Assembly: GCF_000801105.2 (NCBI RefSeq) | Contig: NC_079516.1 | Location: 49,645,265 to 49,709,264 of the forward strand | From: Raphanus sativus | Lineage: Eukaryota > Streptophyta > Magnoliopsida > Brassicales > Brassicaceae | Direction: 5' to 3' | DNA length: 64,000 nucleotides | Part shown: piece by piece, positions 1 through 12,405 of the stretch | Position numbering within the stretch: position 1 is the stretch's first letter | Layout of the letters: the number at the start of each line of letters is the position of its first letter | Program-made: the position numbers and the translations under genes | Notes under the pieces: model-generated | What the model saw: only the letters and a program-made list of their open reading frames with translations | Databases searched by the model: none | What the model was told of the DNA's origin: nothing

Positions 1-21
1 ATGTTTTTTGTTTGTCTCCAG

Positions 22-389
22 GTGGTGAATGCATATGAGTTTGAACGGCACGCTGGCTGCAAGACGAAGCATCCTAATAACCATATATACTTTGAGAATG
101 GCAAAACAATCTACGGGATAGTTCAAGAGCTTAGAAACACACCACAAGATTTACTTTTCAATGTTATCCCAACAATGACTGGCTCCACTATCAATCAAAA
201 GTCTTTCCGTCTATGGAAAGGTACATAGTTTATGCTATTTTTGAACGAGTTTCAATTGCTTAAACGAGTAGCAGCTGGTCTTCTGTATTCTAATACTATG
301 TGCTTACATCTCTATCTTCAGAATCATACTTGGCTGCTATACGGGAACTTCAGCGTATCTACGGGAAGGAAGAAGGATACCTGCTCTGA
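22..389 (+). CDS. Tify-binding-domain (TDBD) protein, last two exons (partial)
   Basis: The 3' end of a gene that starts outside the window. Exon 22-220 follows an intron ending in CAG at 19-21; intron 221-321 (GT...AG); last exon 322-389 with stop TGA at 387-389. The translation contains FERHAGCKTKHPNNHIYFE, then a segment reading GKTIYGIVQELRNTP, and ends in SYLAAIRELQRIYGKEEGYLL. This pattern matches the Tify-domain-binding domain found near the C-terminus of a family of plant nuclear proteins (Arabidopsis At5g13660/At5g59830-like, from memory). The fold is shared with NINJA-type and PHD-finger proteins that bind ZIM/Tify proteins. The domain is at the extreme C-terminus here, which argues against the longer PHD/acetyltransferase members. 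It is convergent with the transporter gene to its right. Family call is fairly sure; the exact orthologue is not. Confidence 0.75.
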
Positions 390-1094
390 ATATTCTCTGC
401 AGAGTCTTTTACTCACTGTTGGTAAATTCAAACACCAATGGAGAATTAATGTTTTTCCCCCCTTCCATTGGATAAATAATATAAGTACAACTTTTAACAT
501 TATATTCTATAATTCATCATAAAGTAGAGATGAATGAATATATCTGTAGATATTCACAACTAATAATCATCTTAATCCTAAAGATGAAGTTATTTTTTTC
601 AGTTCTCATAGATAGTATGTCAGAGTCTTACTTTGCTTCTTAGTTTGCTCACTATATATGTTTCTTACCTCTGGTTTAGATGGCATTGTAGGCCATCTAC
701 TCAGCTTCAAAGCAACTATAGTGTTTATGTTCCTAGACAATGTCAACCAGAATGATTGTGCCTAGTATGTGGTGAATTTTGCCATTACTAATCTTTTTGG
801 TAGCACTAACTTCTTTTATAGGAAAATGGTAACTTCATGATATATTTTATGTAGTAGGGACTGTAGGGTACAGAAACAGTCTTGTTTTAGCAAAGACACT
901 ATCATAAATCATATTCATTGTCTATTGCATGAATCCCATTGTTCCATCTCTATTCCTTTTCAACAATTATTCTCCTCTCATGATAGTTAGCAATCTATCC
1001 TAAAATTGATCTTGAAACATAGTGGACAACATCTGAAACTAGTGGACGTTCAGACTCCTCCAATCAAAACATTTGTGTGCCCCATATAGTACAG
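390..1094. other. Convergent 3' intergenic region
   Basis: AT-rich spacer between the stop codon of the TDBD gene (plus) and the stop codon of the UMAMIT gene (minus). It should hold both 3' UTRs and poly(A) signals. I see no further coding exon, RNA gene or mobile element. Confidence 0.5.
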
Positions 1095-4000
1095 TTAGAC
1101 TGTTTCTACAAATGTTCTTCTTTGTTCTCCTTGATTATTAATAGTAACCACTTCATGATCAACACTATCCTTCACGTTCCTGCTTAGTTCCAGCTTTGGT
1201 TGTGGTGATTCATCATCTACTTGTGGCGTGGAAGGATACTCATAATCTTTTCCTTTGCCCCATATCACAAGGTAGAGTCCAGCACATATAACCACCGCAC
1301 CAAGAACCCTGCCAAAGAAAAAGAACTTCGTTAAATCTTTGATTATTAAAACACTCTGCCTGGTGTTATTGTTTGGTGTGTTGCTTGCTTACCTTCCCAA
1401 GTACATCTGCTCAGCAAAGATGACAGTCGACATAATCGCTACTATGATCATGCAGAGAGGACTAAAAGCTGTTACATACACAGGACCTCTAGTTTTCATC
1501 ACCATTCCTCCAACATAGTAAGCAATCGCAGAGCACACTATCCCCTGCATCCATTTTATTTACCATAATTAACCTACAAGACAGTCTGTGAATGAATCAC
1601 TGATTTACTTAGACATGTCTGAATCTTACACTGTATGCAGCTGTAAGAAGTTCAGTGTCCCAACCAATGGCCCAGGCTCCAGGGTTTCCTTTCTCCATCA
1701 CTAATGCCACGGCAGTTCCTTCTATTGTTCCCATTAGACATATCCATGCTGTGAGTGAGAGCTCTGCTTGGTAAGTCCTCAATGTAACAGCCTGAAAATA
1801 ATTAACTTATTGTATAAATAAACACTCAGTAAGACAGTAAGTATATTATTGGGAAAATTGACAAAATAATCCTGAACTTTTGAAAATAAGCCAAAAAAAT
1901 CTCCAACTCATAAACACACCATTTTAACTTTTAACTTCTAGTCAAACACGAATAAATCTCATATTTTTGTTGACCAAGCCATTTTAATCTCATCAAAATT
2001 CAACCGTTTAACACCGTTAATTATATTTAACAGTTTACTTTTAATGAGGCCAAAATAGCTTGGTTAACAAAAATATGAGAATTTTTGGTTCTAAATTTAA
2101 AAGTTAACGATTAAAATTACTTACTTAAAATTATTTTAATTAAAAATTGTTTTTTTCTTATAACAAAATTATAGATTTTCATATTGGGTTTCTACACAAC
2201 AGCTGCTGAGATTTATTTCACGTATTTTCTTCGTTCTTAATTAGTTGTAGGGTCTTCAACTCCATACGTAAGTGATTGATCTTTAATTAACTTGTGAATT
2301 ACGGTGGATGTCTGATTATGACTTTAATCATAAATCATTAAAATTATTTACTTAAACTATTTTAATTAAAAATTGTTGTTTTTCTTTTTATATAACAAAA
2401 CTATAGATTTTTTTATATCTGTTAGAGTGACTAACTTAATAAATCATGTTCAAATAAGCTCGGACATAATATTCTAAAATCCTAAGTTTAACGATTTATG
2501 ATTAAAGTCATAATCAGACATCCACCGTAATTCACAGGCTAATTGAAGATCAATCACTTATGTATGGAGTTGAAGATCCTACGGCTAATTAAGACGAGAA
2601 AAAAATACATGAAAGGAATCTTAGCAGCTGCTGTGTAGAAACCCGATAGGAGAATTTATAATTTTGTTATAAAAAACAACAATTTTTAATTAAAATAGTT
2701 TTAAGTAAATAATTTTAATCCTTAATTTTTAAATTTAGCACAAAAAAATCTCATATTTTTGTTGACCAAGCCATTTTGACCTCATTAAAAGTCAACCGTT
2801 AAATATAACTAACGGTGTTAAACGGTTGAATTTTGACGAGATTGAAATGGCTTGATCAACGAAAGTATGAGATTTATTCGTGTTTGACTAGAAGTTGAGA
2901 GTTAAAATAGCGTGTTTATGAGTTGGAGATTTTTTAGGTTATTTTCGAAAGTTCAAGATTATTTTGTCAATTTTCCCGTATATTATTGTTATTTTTAAAA
3001 ATCTTACTTGGAGAATCATGAAACATGCATAGCTGAAACAACCAATAGTGACCAGAACTGCGCCTTTGATGGCACTGTGAATATCAGTCCCAGTTGTGTT
3101 TGGTGCAGAGACTCCTTTGGTCCAGAAAAGGTCAAGAACCGGACCTTTTACAAGAGTCATGATCATAGCTCCTCCTACTGTAGCCAATGTCCCAATTATC
3201 TTACCCGCGCTCCTGATGCAACGTAGGTTCACTCTTTCAAGCCCAAATAAATAGGCAAGGACAAAAGTGATTGCTGGTAGGACATTGTACATGGCGGTTG
3301 CAAATGTAGCTGTGGTGTATTTCATCCCTAAGTAGTATAAGTTCTGATCGATCACTGGCCTATTATAAAAAATACATTATACGAAAAAATAAATCAGATT
3401 CAAGTGAATAAGAAGAGAGATTTGTGGGACAATCAAAGAATGAAAATAATAAATATTACTCAAGTAGTCCAAGAAGTGTTATCTTGCCAAATATCATCAA
3501 CGTCATCTTTGGTCTCACCTTCCTGTTTTTATTAACACCACAACCATTAAATTACATTAGAAAGTTGGACAATTATTCAGTCAAAAAAAAGTTGAGAAAT
3601 TGCCAAAAATACCATTTTCATAGTACCACTTTTCATGTTTACACTAACCACTTTTACCACTACTTTTAATGAAGGGTTTAGATTTGAACGTTTAGGATTT
3701 AGGGTTTAGATTTTATGTTTTAGGGTTTAGATTTGATATTTTAGGGTTTAGGGTATAAAGTTTAGGGTTTAGAGTTGAGGATTTAGGGTTTATAGTTGAG
3801 GTTTCAGGGTTTAGGGTTTAGGATATTGAATTTAGGGTATATAGTTTAGGGTTAGGGTTTAGAGTTGAAGATTTAGGGTTTAGGGTTTAGAATTAAAGGT
3901 TTAGGATTTAGAATTTTGGATTAAAATTTTGAAAAGCATATAAAAACAAAAATGTAAGAATCTTTAACATTTTAATAAATAAGATATTTTTGAAAATGTG

Positions 4001-4943
4001 TACTTAATAGTGGTAAAGATGAATAATGGTACCTTCAAAGTGGTATTTTTGAAAATTCCCCAAAAAAGTTGGACAATTATTTTTCAACCATAAATACAAT
4101 AATCTCAATACAAAACATCATAACCATTTACTACATTAAGAAGTTGCAATTATATTTTTAACCATTTTAACACAATTCGAATCACTGAATTTTTTTAACA
4201 AGGGACTTGTGCTTTGAGAGTTGTTATCAAATAAAAAATCATACGAATTGGATTTCTAATCCGTTACTTGTTTACAATCATAATCACTGAAGCATACACA
4301 TTGAAGAGAAATATTAAAAGAAATGTGAAGTACTCACATTCTATGCATGACAGTGACATAAGCCATAAAAACCAGAGATAAAGACCGTTACAAGTGTTTT
4401 GTCTTTTAACATATGACCGACCACTTCTTATCGTATAACTACGTCACAAGCCTCATTCTTTCTTTTAGCTACTTTCTTCCTTTTAACACACTAAACGTCT
4501 ATGCACTTTTTTTCAAAAAAAAAACGTCTATGCACAACCCACACAAACAATATTTAAAAGGTATCATATAACATGGAAACACAAACGTAAAAGAAACTCA
4601 GTAATGCATTGCAGACTCGATTTCCACTTTCCAATATAGATCAAACTAGATGATACGTTACTTCTATGGTTTTGAAACTACAAACTAACGATGAATTGTG
4701 TTTGTCAAAAAAGCTAATCTAAAGAAGGGAAAGTAGAAAGTACTTGTCAAAATAGAAGGCGAACGGGGCCATAACCACGGTAGCAACCGCATGACGGTAA
4801 ACAACAAGGACATAGTTGCTCATGCCTTTGTTTAGGACAGCTTTTGAGAGAATGTCCATTCCTGCTAACCCTACTTGCAACAATACCACTGAAATAAATG
4901 GCCTTGCCTTCTCCATACAATCTCTCTTCTTTACTTCCTCCAT
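1095..4943 (-). CDS. UMAMIT12: WAT1-related / UMAMIT amino-acid transporter, UMAMIT12-like (At2g37460 orthologue)
   Basis: Six exons on the minus strand: 4943-4744, 3522-3460, 3359-3008, 1791-1630, 1544-1393, 1308-1095 (1143 nt, 380 aa, frame intact). It is a plant drug/metabolite exporter of the nodulin-MtN21 family with two EamA repeats and about ten membrane helices. UMAMIT proteins move amino acids or related metabolites across plasma membrane or tonoplast. Visible family signatures are MEEVKKRDCMEKARPFISV at the N-terminus, VIDQNLYYLGMKYTTATFA, GTLATVGGAMIMTLVKGP, TRGPVYVTAFSPLCMIIVA and VVICAGLYLVIWGKGKDY near the C-terminus. From memory the protein is near-colinear with Arabidopsis At2g37460. 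Two mobile elements lie in its introns (3595-4061 in intron 1, 1851-2977 in intron 3) without breaking the frame. The start is the first ATG of the conserved N-terminus, about 120 bp downstream of a TATA-like box. Confidence 0.9.
1841..2987. mobile_element. 1127-bp fold-back Mutator-type MITE in UMAMIT12 intron 3
   Basis: The element (1851-2977) is bounded by 10-bp direct repeats GTATATTATT at 1841-1850 and 2978-2987, which read as a target-site duplication. Its ends are GGGAAAATTGACAAAATAA and the reverse complement. The two halves are inverted copies of each other almost to the centre: for example the block around 2220-2340 matches the reverse complement of 2485-2600. No coding capacity is seen. 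Terminal inverted repeats filling nearly the whole element plus a 9-10 bp TSD fit a Mutator-derived hairpin MITE. It lies inside an intron, so the host frame is preserved. Confidence 0.88.
3585..4071. mobile_element. 467-bp MITE with a telomere-like (TTTAGGG) core in UMAMIT12 intron 1
   Basis: The element 3595-4061 is flanked by the 10-bp direct repeat AAAAAAGTTG (3585-3594 and 4062-4071). Its imperfect terminal inverted repeats share TTGCCAAAAATACCA on the left and TTTTCAAAAATACCA (reverse complement) on the right. The interior (about 3663-3920) is a degenerate array of TTTAGGGTTTAG-like units. The TSD length suggests Mutator-type mobilisation. It is non-coding. Confidence 0.8.
4493..4535. 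repeat. 14-bp direct repeat around a T/C/A filler
   Basis: AAACGTCTATGCAC occurs at 4493-4506 and 4522-4535, separated by 15 nt consisting of seven T, one C and seven A. This looks like a small duplication with filler; compare 11807-11855 and 20823-20867. Confidence 0.8.
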
Positions 4944-5061
4944 CTTAATAACCTAAATCAACAACCTATTACTCTGTTTTGATTATGTTTAGAAGCAGTA
5001 GCAATAGAGATGTGGAGAGGTTTGTTTTCAATTGAATGATGTGGTATGATGCTTGGTTCTC

Positions 5062-5072
5062 TCTTTATATAG
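5062..5072 (-). promoter_or_regulatory. TATA-like box upstream of UMAMIT12
   Basis: The minus strand reads CTATATAAAGAG here, about 120 bp upstream of the UMAMIT12 start codon, a normal distance once a short 5' leader is allowed. No experimental support. Confidence 0.5.
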
Positions 5073-5099
5073 GGCCAAAGATAAAGGATGTGATGTGAA

Positions 5100-7565
5100 C
5101 ATTCTACTCTCTACGCAAACTTATACGTGTATATTAGTGTAAATGTTTATGATATAAATATGTGTATAATGTTATTGTTTTTTGTTTGTTAAGTCAAGTT
5201 GGCATACCCTACCCTGAATTCATGGGCCGTATTTCTCTATCTTATCAACTAGAACCAAAGATTTACGTAACCTAGCTAACTAAATGAACAAAATAGTTTG
5301 CCTAACTTCAGGAGAGGCGTTGATGCATCGAGTTTAAACAATGTAAATGATTAATGAGTCACGATATACCGACACTGTTGAGTAGAGTGACTATTGGTTA
5401 GATTTTTGCTTTTTTCCTTTTCTCATTAAGTTATTTTCTTATTTCTTTTAATTTAATTATTGATGTAAGTGCGTATAATTGCCAATATTTTGGGTCATTT
5501 GCACTGTTCCCATTTTCCCACTTAGTTTCTGGTGGAATCACTTTCATTATTTTCTTTGCATATAATTTTGTTTTCTAAAAGAGAAGGATCGGTTCTCTAT
5601 CAACATAGTGTTTTTGATTCATTGTTCTGTAGTTGGCACTTGGCACATTATTCTGTAGTTGTCACTTGGCAGGTATGAATATTTCACGATATAGGAATAA
5701 CAAAAGTTATATACACATCTCGGGACCAACACATTTAATACTATAGAGTGGGCTAGTCACAAAACGTATCATAATGTCTGACCTAAATTTGAAATATCTT
5801 CCGACAAATGACAGGAAATGGACCGATCATCTGTTACATCACACTATGTAAATCACTTAAACCGAATCCTAAATTCAAACATGTAAAATAGTGATAATTT
5901 AGTTTTTCAAAAAAATCGAACCTAAAATTGATGTGAATATACATCAAATCTCAATAAATTGCCACTAATTATTAATTATTAGTATAATCATTTCCTATCA
6001 TTTTCACGTAATTATTGGCTGGCTCCAAATGGACATTGAACATAACAAAAGCTATCCAGACCTTTAAGCTTAGAGGTGTGAAATTAATTTGAAAACAGAA
6101 AGACTAAATCAAAGCATAAAATATGAATTGTGGACCAATTTTTTTTCTATGAACCTAAATGGAAAATATAAAAAACGAGGAGCGAATAAATGCTTCCAGG
6201 CGGAAAATAAGAAATATGAACAAATTTTTGAAGAGAACAGAGACATGCTGGAACTGAAATTAAGGTCTTGTAGATGATCTAATCTGAGCTATAGAAAATT
6301 TCGGCTTATTGTCTGGTAAACTAGATATGCCATTTTGGTTTGATAGTTATATTTGATACAAAGATCTTTTATATGACACCATGGCTTGCCCTCGCTTCAC
6401 TGGGCGAGGTGTGCCCCTCAGACTAGTCGCTAATGGCCTGAGTACTAGGTTTAAACCGCTGCCACAAATGAGATGCAAGTTCGCACATAATGCACTTCAA
6501 AGACATATTTGCATCCACAATTAATATAAGTGCTTCCAGGATAAAGCATAATGTGAGCTGTATGCGTAGTGGGAAATTCTTAGGATGGAAGAATTTGAGA
6601 ATAGGCTTCTGAACAGTTTGTTTCCTCCTAAAGTTAGCTATGTTGGTTTGATTGACAGTGGCTCTACGTAGTTGATTACTCTCTTATAAAAGAAATCATC
6701 CCCAAAAAATATATCTCCAAAAATACCATTTTTAATTAACTACATAAAATAAGCATATCCTAGTTAAAGACATTTGTAACATCTTTTTGTTGATCGACTG
6801 TAATTTAACATTGAAATATTATTGTCATGAAATGACATAACTTATTTCTTCACTGGATTTGATTTTCTAGTAAAAAATGGACTCCTAATTTCAAACTTCA
6901 GTCAAGTAACACAAACATATATATATATAAGCTACTATCTGCGTATATATATTTAGCTTATTTACATAATATTATAAATTTCTGAAGTATGCTTACATAA
7001 TATTACAAAACCTTAAATGTGCTTTGTAAGAGCCAATAGGAGACGTGCAAGATATCATTGGGAATCTATAAATACATCTTCTTTCCCTTTTGGGCTGGCA
7101 AAAAGTAAGATTCCGTGTGGTGCACCATTTTTTTCTCTAAAAAGGCAAGAGATTAGGGATGAATTACTTGCACCTATTTCAAAGAAAAAATATTGAGCGC
7201 TTGTTAAAGGTAATATGATTCTAATGAGTGTAAATAAATACTGTATTGTTCAATTTTATTGATTGGGGTATCTGGACCGAAGCCAAACTAAGCTTTTTCC
7301 AGAATGATAATTTTTTTTTGGTGTACATCAGAAATACAATATTGACATCAAGTCCGCTTCAGATTATTAATGAGGTCTAAGATATGGATCCAACTTCATC
7401 CAGCCAAACAACACTAACTTAATTTATAACAGAACTCCAATATAGAACCGACAAATTTACGTCTATCACTCAATTTTCTTTCTATCAACATACTACCACA
7501 ATTTGATTTTAGTTTTCAAAAAAAAAACTAGAATGCATGTATGACTTAATTTGTTTTGAATTACT
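5100..7565. other. Gene-free AT-rich intergenic DNA
   Basis: No ORF here looks like a known protein. A GC-richer patch around 6385-6470 (…CTCGCTTCACTGGGCGAG…) could be the remnant of a repeat, but I cannot name it. The segment at about 5815-5975 resembles the one at 18085-18250. Confidence 0.4.
5815..5975. repeat. Dispersed repeat remnant, related to 18085-18250
   Basis: Shares an ordered set of blocks with 18085-18250: a TTTAGTTT…AAAAAATCGAAC block, a GATGTG(A/G)ATATACA block and a terminal AAATT(T)GC block. This looks like two old copies of the same repeat family, class unknown. Confidence 0.4.
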
Positions 7566-7825
7566 AACAACATAATAAAAGACAGGATGAGGTAGCTTTA
7601 CTGGTTAGAGCTTTGGGGGCCAATTGTCATGCTTCTGGGTTCGACGTCAGCCAGAGGCGAACTGCCCATCCATGTCATTAAATGCGGTACTGGGTGTTGG
7701 GCTTTGTTCCCAGCCCAGGTAAAGTCCTCCCGAGTAAAGTAGGCTGCTGCCTAACCGAGCCCGGAGGAATGACTCACGAAAATGAAAAACCCCCGGATTA
7801 TAACAAAAAAAAAACAACATAATAA
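7566..7825 (+). mobile_element. tRNA-derived SINE with 13-bp target-site duplication
   Basis: Body 7579-7812 is flanked by perfect 13-bp direct repeats AACAACATAATAA (7566-7578 and 7813-7825). A pol III A box is visible near the 5' end (TAGCTTTACTGG within 7590-7610). A B box (GGTTCGACGTC) lies about 30 nt further on. The body ends in an A-rich tail. Length (~234 bp), tail and TSD are as expected for Brassicaceae SINEs. GC content is clearly above the surroundings. Non-coding and non-autonomous. Confidence 0.9.
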
Positions 7826-10168
7826 GAAATTTATCTTAATGATCAAACGTTAACAAAGACACAAATACCATGAACCAAAGTTCATTTTCAAAACTTTTAA
7901 TTATCTTACAAAAATCTACAAGAACCAAGATACGAACTCATAAGATCCTATACATAACTAAATATAGGATTGTAAAATCTAAATGCGAGTTTTTCCACCA
8001 AACCACACATGTCTAAAATCTACAACGACCTATAATTAATATCTACTAGATATATATATGTGTGGACGTACGAAACGAAACCGCTTATTTTAGGCTTTTT
8101 GAAAGCTCCATATTGAACGTTGTCGTCGAAAGAAAAAGGTGAAGAATGGGATCCATTAATTTATATGGTCAAAGATACAGAAAACGAAAAGACGTAGTGA
8201 TCGTCTTCTTCTGATCAAGTTTCCCAATTGCTCCTTTTCTTTTAACTTGTTTTCGAATGCTTTCTTCCGCATTATTGTCTATTAATGCTTTTCTATGCAT
8301 TATTGTGTGCTAATGCTTTGGGCGGTCCTCATTTTAATACATATGTGCACTGTCTTTTATTTAAATACTTTCTCTTTATCAGAAATTATATGATGATTAT
8401 GATTTTTAGTGCTTAAAAAAAAGAAGTTTGTGAACATCTATTTAATTAGTTGAGTTATATTAAGTATTTTTTTTTCATTGCCCAAAGTTATACCTACATA
8501 GGTATCAGGAATATATATTTGGAGGGGCATGCTTTAGTGCGCGATTATATATGGTGTTCTTGGAGAGTATCAGAGTATAAAACTCTCTAATAGCGCTTTC
8601 GAGTGCGATTGTAACGAGGTAGCCTTTTATTCAACCTTTTCTTTATGAGCCTTTTCCTTAGATATGAATTTTTAAAGATACTAATCTACAATTATTGATC
8701 CTAATCATCTTAGTTTGCGTTAAAACATACATGAATGTACCACCTATTTTTTTGTTTACGTGTTCCTGGTGTACAGCTTATCTGATTTCTTGTCTTGTTG
8801 TCCACTTGTTTTATATTCTTGCAATTGTAAGGAATTTGACATATGTACAATAACATATTATAGTTCACATATTTCAAATTTTGTTTGAGTTGAGAATTTA
8901 AGTACATTAACATAGTGTCAAAAACCAATAACTTCACTACTTGTATGTTGCATTTGATAGCATAGTTAATTTGTCCAATAATAGGATTCGGTCGATATCA
9001 AACGATAAAATCTATCATCTAAAAATTGCATGTTAAAAAACATCAGATCTAATGATATATTGATATAGTAAGGTATCTAAGGAAATATGTGGGCATGAGA
9101 CAAGACTACGAGGAGAGCCGGAAACATACCGAGCTTTGGGACTGCCAGATGGCAGATGCTAGATGTTGCAGCTATGGAGATAATGTGACTTACGAGATGG
9201 TCTGTGAGTAGCTCAAGACTTACTTTTATATAAGTATAATTAATGTAAGGAGTAACATGTACAATACCGATCTGCCACTGCCATATTTTTCATAATTATT
9301 TATCTTCCTTCATAAAATTCGTTGAGTTTCAAAACCCTTTAGTCTCTAGAAACTAGTACTTTCCGAAATCTAAATGAAGTTATATTATAATCTAAAAGGA
9401 GTAGCTGAAATGAAGTTACTAATTAAAAACGGTAGAAAAAGCACAATTTTACTAAGTACAATGAGTCAATGATGAGAGAAGACGAAGATGTGTGAGATAT
9501 GGCGAACAGATCTAAGTGATGGAGTTGGTGATTGGTCGGAACATTACTCTGGAATGTGTCTATCGATATATAAATGGTGTAAGTCGACTCAGACATCAAT
9601 ATTATCGCCACTTGCAGCTTTATTTCTTCGGTGCGTTCTTCATCAGATGTAATTAACCTTCATGCTTCTTTCGCTCTTATCTATAATCACCACGCATTAT
9701 CGTTTTTGATAAATAATAAATAGTCTTAATTATGACACAAGATATTCCTTATAGATTTATGTTGTAGCACTACTAATCATGAGAAAAGCTCATTCATAAC
9801 TTTTTTAAAGATATATAGATTCTATGTGGTTTATTCGTGTTTAGAAAGAAAAGGATATTGGGTGAAGATAATTTATGTTCTTCAAAATGTTAATAAAGAG
9901 TTTCTTTGCTTTATTCATATATATGAAATCAGCAAAAATAAAGGAGAATTAGGAGATGCAAGTAAGTCTTGATCTGGGAACTATAAAGCAGAGAATAGGC
10001 ATCAGTCACGTATTAATGCATTGTGACAAAAGTAAAAGGTGAACCCATTACATATCAGGAGACGTGCAAATCATTTCCAATCACATACCAAAAGAAGTTT
10101 CAACAATCCTAACCTGTCTTCTTTTTAGTTTTACTGAATCATTACGTATGTACCGGGAAAACACAGAT

Positions 10169-10195
10169 ATATATATATATATATATATATATATC
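10169..10195. repeat. (TA)n microsatellite
   Basis: Uninterrupted TA dinucleotide run in intergenic DNA. Confidence 0.9.
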
Positions 10196-10517
10196 AAGAG
10201 TTAGGGATGAAACTAGTAAAATTGTTAGAGCACCCTTATTGAGGATTGAGAGTATCCATAATTTTAGATATTCAATTAATATTAATTAATTATTAAATAG
10301 ACATTCACTAGCTAATATTTGGGAATTTTATGGTGAGAAATTTCCATCATAGTTGCTCTATTTTTTTTTAAAAATCAAATATTATTAAATCAATCCGAAA
10401 ACCGAATACAGATTCGATTACAAACTCGACTCGAATAAAATCACCGTATTCAAATGTTCTCTTACTAGTTTCACTCGATCCATATCCCCACAGCGCGTAC
10501 TAGATCGGATTCATAAT

Positions 10518-10689
10518 CCTAAAGTATGGGCTACAGTTTGCTCTAATTGATTCCCAAACATATATAAATATGAAATTGGCGCAATGGTGGTTAATAGTAG
10601 AACCCTAAAGTATGGGCTACAGTTTGCTCTAATTGATTCCCAAACATATATAAGTATGAAATTGGCGCAATGGTGGTTAATAGTAGAAC
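10518..10689. repeat. 86-bp tandem duplication
   Basis: Two head-to-tail copies (10518-10603 and 10604-10689) beginning CCTAAAGTATGGGCTACAG, almost identical (e.g. TATAAATATG versus TATAAGTATG). No coding content. Confidence 0.9.
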
Positions 10690-11806
10690 CGGATTTGAGC
10701 CAATTCTAATCAAACATTGGTCTTGCCTTTCAAAATTTTGTTGGTTTTTTATATAAACATGTTCCCAAATTATATAAGAAAAATCCTTTATAAAAAGTTT
10801 GTAAATTTTTTTTATGGTCCTCAAATTCTCAAATCTCGCTATGGTTTATCAATATACCGTTTTTGTTGTCAACTAACACAATTAAAGAAATTAGTTCCAA
10901 TACTACTTATGGGAAACAAAAATCTTAGCAAAACATATTTGTTTGGTTCGTAACTTCGTATACACTAATTGCTTCTACTACTAATTTTAGACACAGTAAG
11001 TCAGTAAGTAATAAGTATAGTTTTTAATATTCAAGACCTTATCGTGAGTAAAATTTGACGTCCTGTGGAAGTTGGTTGCTTTAAGACCTCACTGAGCCTT
11101 AAGTGTACCGCATGATAAGACAGTGTATCTGCAAGACTGCAAACTTTTAATGAATATATTTAGCAGTTGAAAAAGAAAAATTCCACCACATTCTAATTCG
11201 TCTTGGTACTATGAACTATGAAGAGAAACCCATCAAAGTCAGCCAATGAAATTAATCATATCAGCGTTTGCGTATATTCCAGAGCTATGTCATATGGTCT
11301 CACAAAAATTTGATTCCATATTCATGCAAAGGCTTGGTCTTCGGCACATCCTAAAAATGAGAAATAAAGTGACGTCTTAAGAAAACTCACATGGAGAAAA
11401 AAAAGTAAAATACTACACATGGAGGAAGAAGGTAGATATACTGTTTTGCTTTCGTCCATATCATCATTGTTAGTAGATCATAATTGCTAAAAAATCATAA
11501 TTATTATTTTTGGTTAAATAATTAATCATTATAGTATTAACTATAGAAAACAAAGAAAATAATGAATCATAATCGAAGTTTAAAAAAAAAAAGAGTACTC
11601 GTTGCAAAAGTTTATTTCGTTGCACATGGGCTCAGAATCCTCAAAAAGGCCATAAGAGACTCGAGTGTTAAATAAAAGAGTCTTCTATTAAAAGACCAAA
11701 CCAAAGATTAAAGAACAGAACATATCAACAAGTATCAATTGCATGAACGACAAGCATACAAAAAGTATGATGGCGTAGTGATTAGTTGCAAGAGGACTCC
11801 GTTTCA

Positions 11807-11855
11807 AAACGTAGAAATTATATTTTTTCAGAAAAGAAAACGTAGAAATTATATA
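11807..11855. repeat. 18-bp direct repeat around a T/C/A filler
   Basis: AAAACGTAGAAATTATAT at 11807-11824 and 11838-11855 flanks the 13-nt filler TTTTTCAGAAAAG. Same layout as 4493-4535 and 20823-20867. Confidence 0.85.
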
Positions 11856-12058
11856 AATAAATAAACAAACGCTTTAAGCATCAACAAAACCAAACTAATA
11901 AGATCCTACGAAGTATTATACGCACATTACTGGAAACTCGTCGAAACAACAGTAGTAGTGTAGCAATTTATTTCCTCCAACGGCCCATTAGTGTATAAAT
12001 GCCTCAAGACCCAATATAAAAATATCAAGGCCCATAAAGAAAAGTCTAAACGGAGGGA

Positions 12059-12064
12059 CACGTG
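12059..12064. promoter_or_regulatory. G-box CACGTG
   Basis: A perfect palindromic G-box, in the context GACACGTGTAC, about 350 bp upstream of the uORF and 740 bp upstream of the main start of the At2g37480-like gene. It could be bound by bZIP or bHLH factors; this is inference from the motif alone. Confidence 0.45.
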
Positions 12065-12405
12065 TACAGTCGCGATTTAGTGTACGCACATCAATCACCG
12101 TCGATTCTACTTTTCTATTTAAAACGTCGTCATCTTCATCTTCTTCTCAAAATTAGCTTGTCCCCTCTTTGTCGTCTTCCTCCTCCTCAAGACGCAAATC
12201 TATCTCTCTCTTGTCCTTAAGATTTTTGGTCTGGTTTCCATGATCTGATACATATCTGTCTGCTCGTAGAGAATCATCCTTCTTCTCTTTTTTTGGTTTT
12301 TGCTTCCCCTTATCAAAATCTCTGAGATCTCTGTTCAGGATTAGAAATTAGAGAAGTAGGGCTTCTCCGTTGGGTTAAAGGGTTACAGAAGAGCATAAAG
12401 ATATA

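Larger units (their letters stand above)
7826..12050. other. Gene-free AT-rich intergenic DNA with short repeats
   Basis: No recognisable protein or RNA gene. It contains a (TA)n microsatellite near 10169-10195 and two local duplications listed separately. The segment 9085-9240 is somewhat GC-richer but has no recognisable ORF. Confidence 0.4.

Noticed and set aside
6385..6470. A second SINE near 6400
   Set aside because: It is GC-richer and loosely tRNA-like, but I could not find a B box, A tail or TSD.
7579..7812. A functional tRNA gene at the SINE head
   Set aside because: A and B boxes are present but no cloverleaf with a paired acceptor stem is possible, and the A-rich tail and TSD show a SINE.
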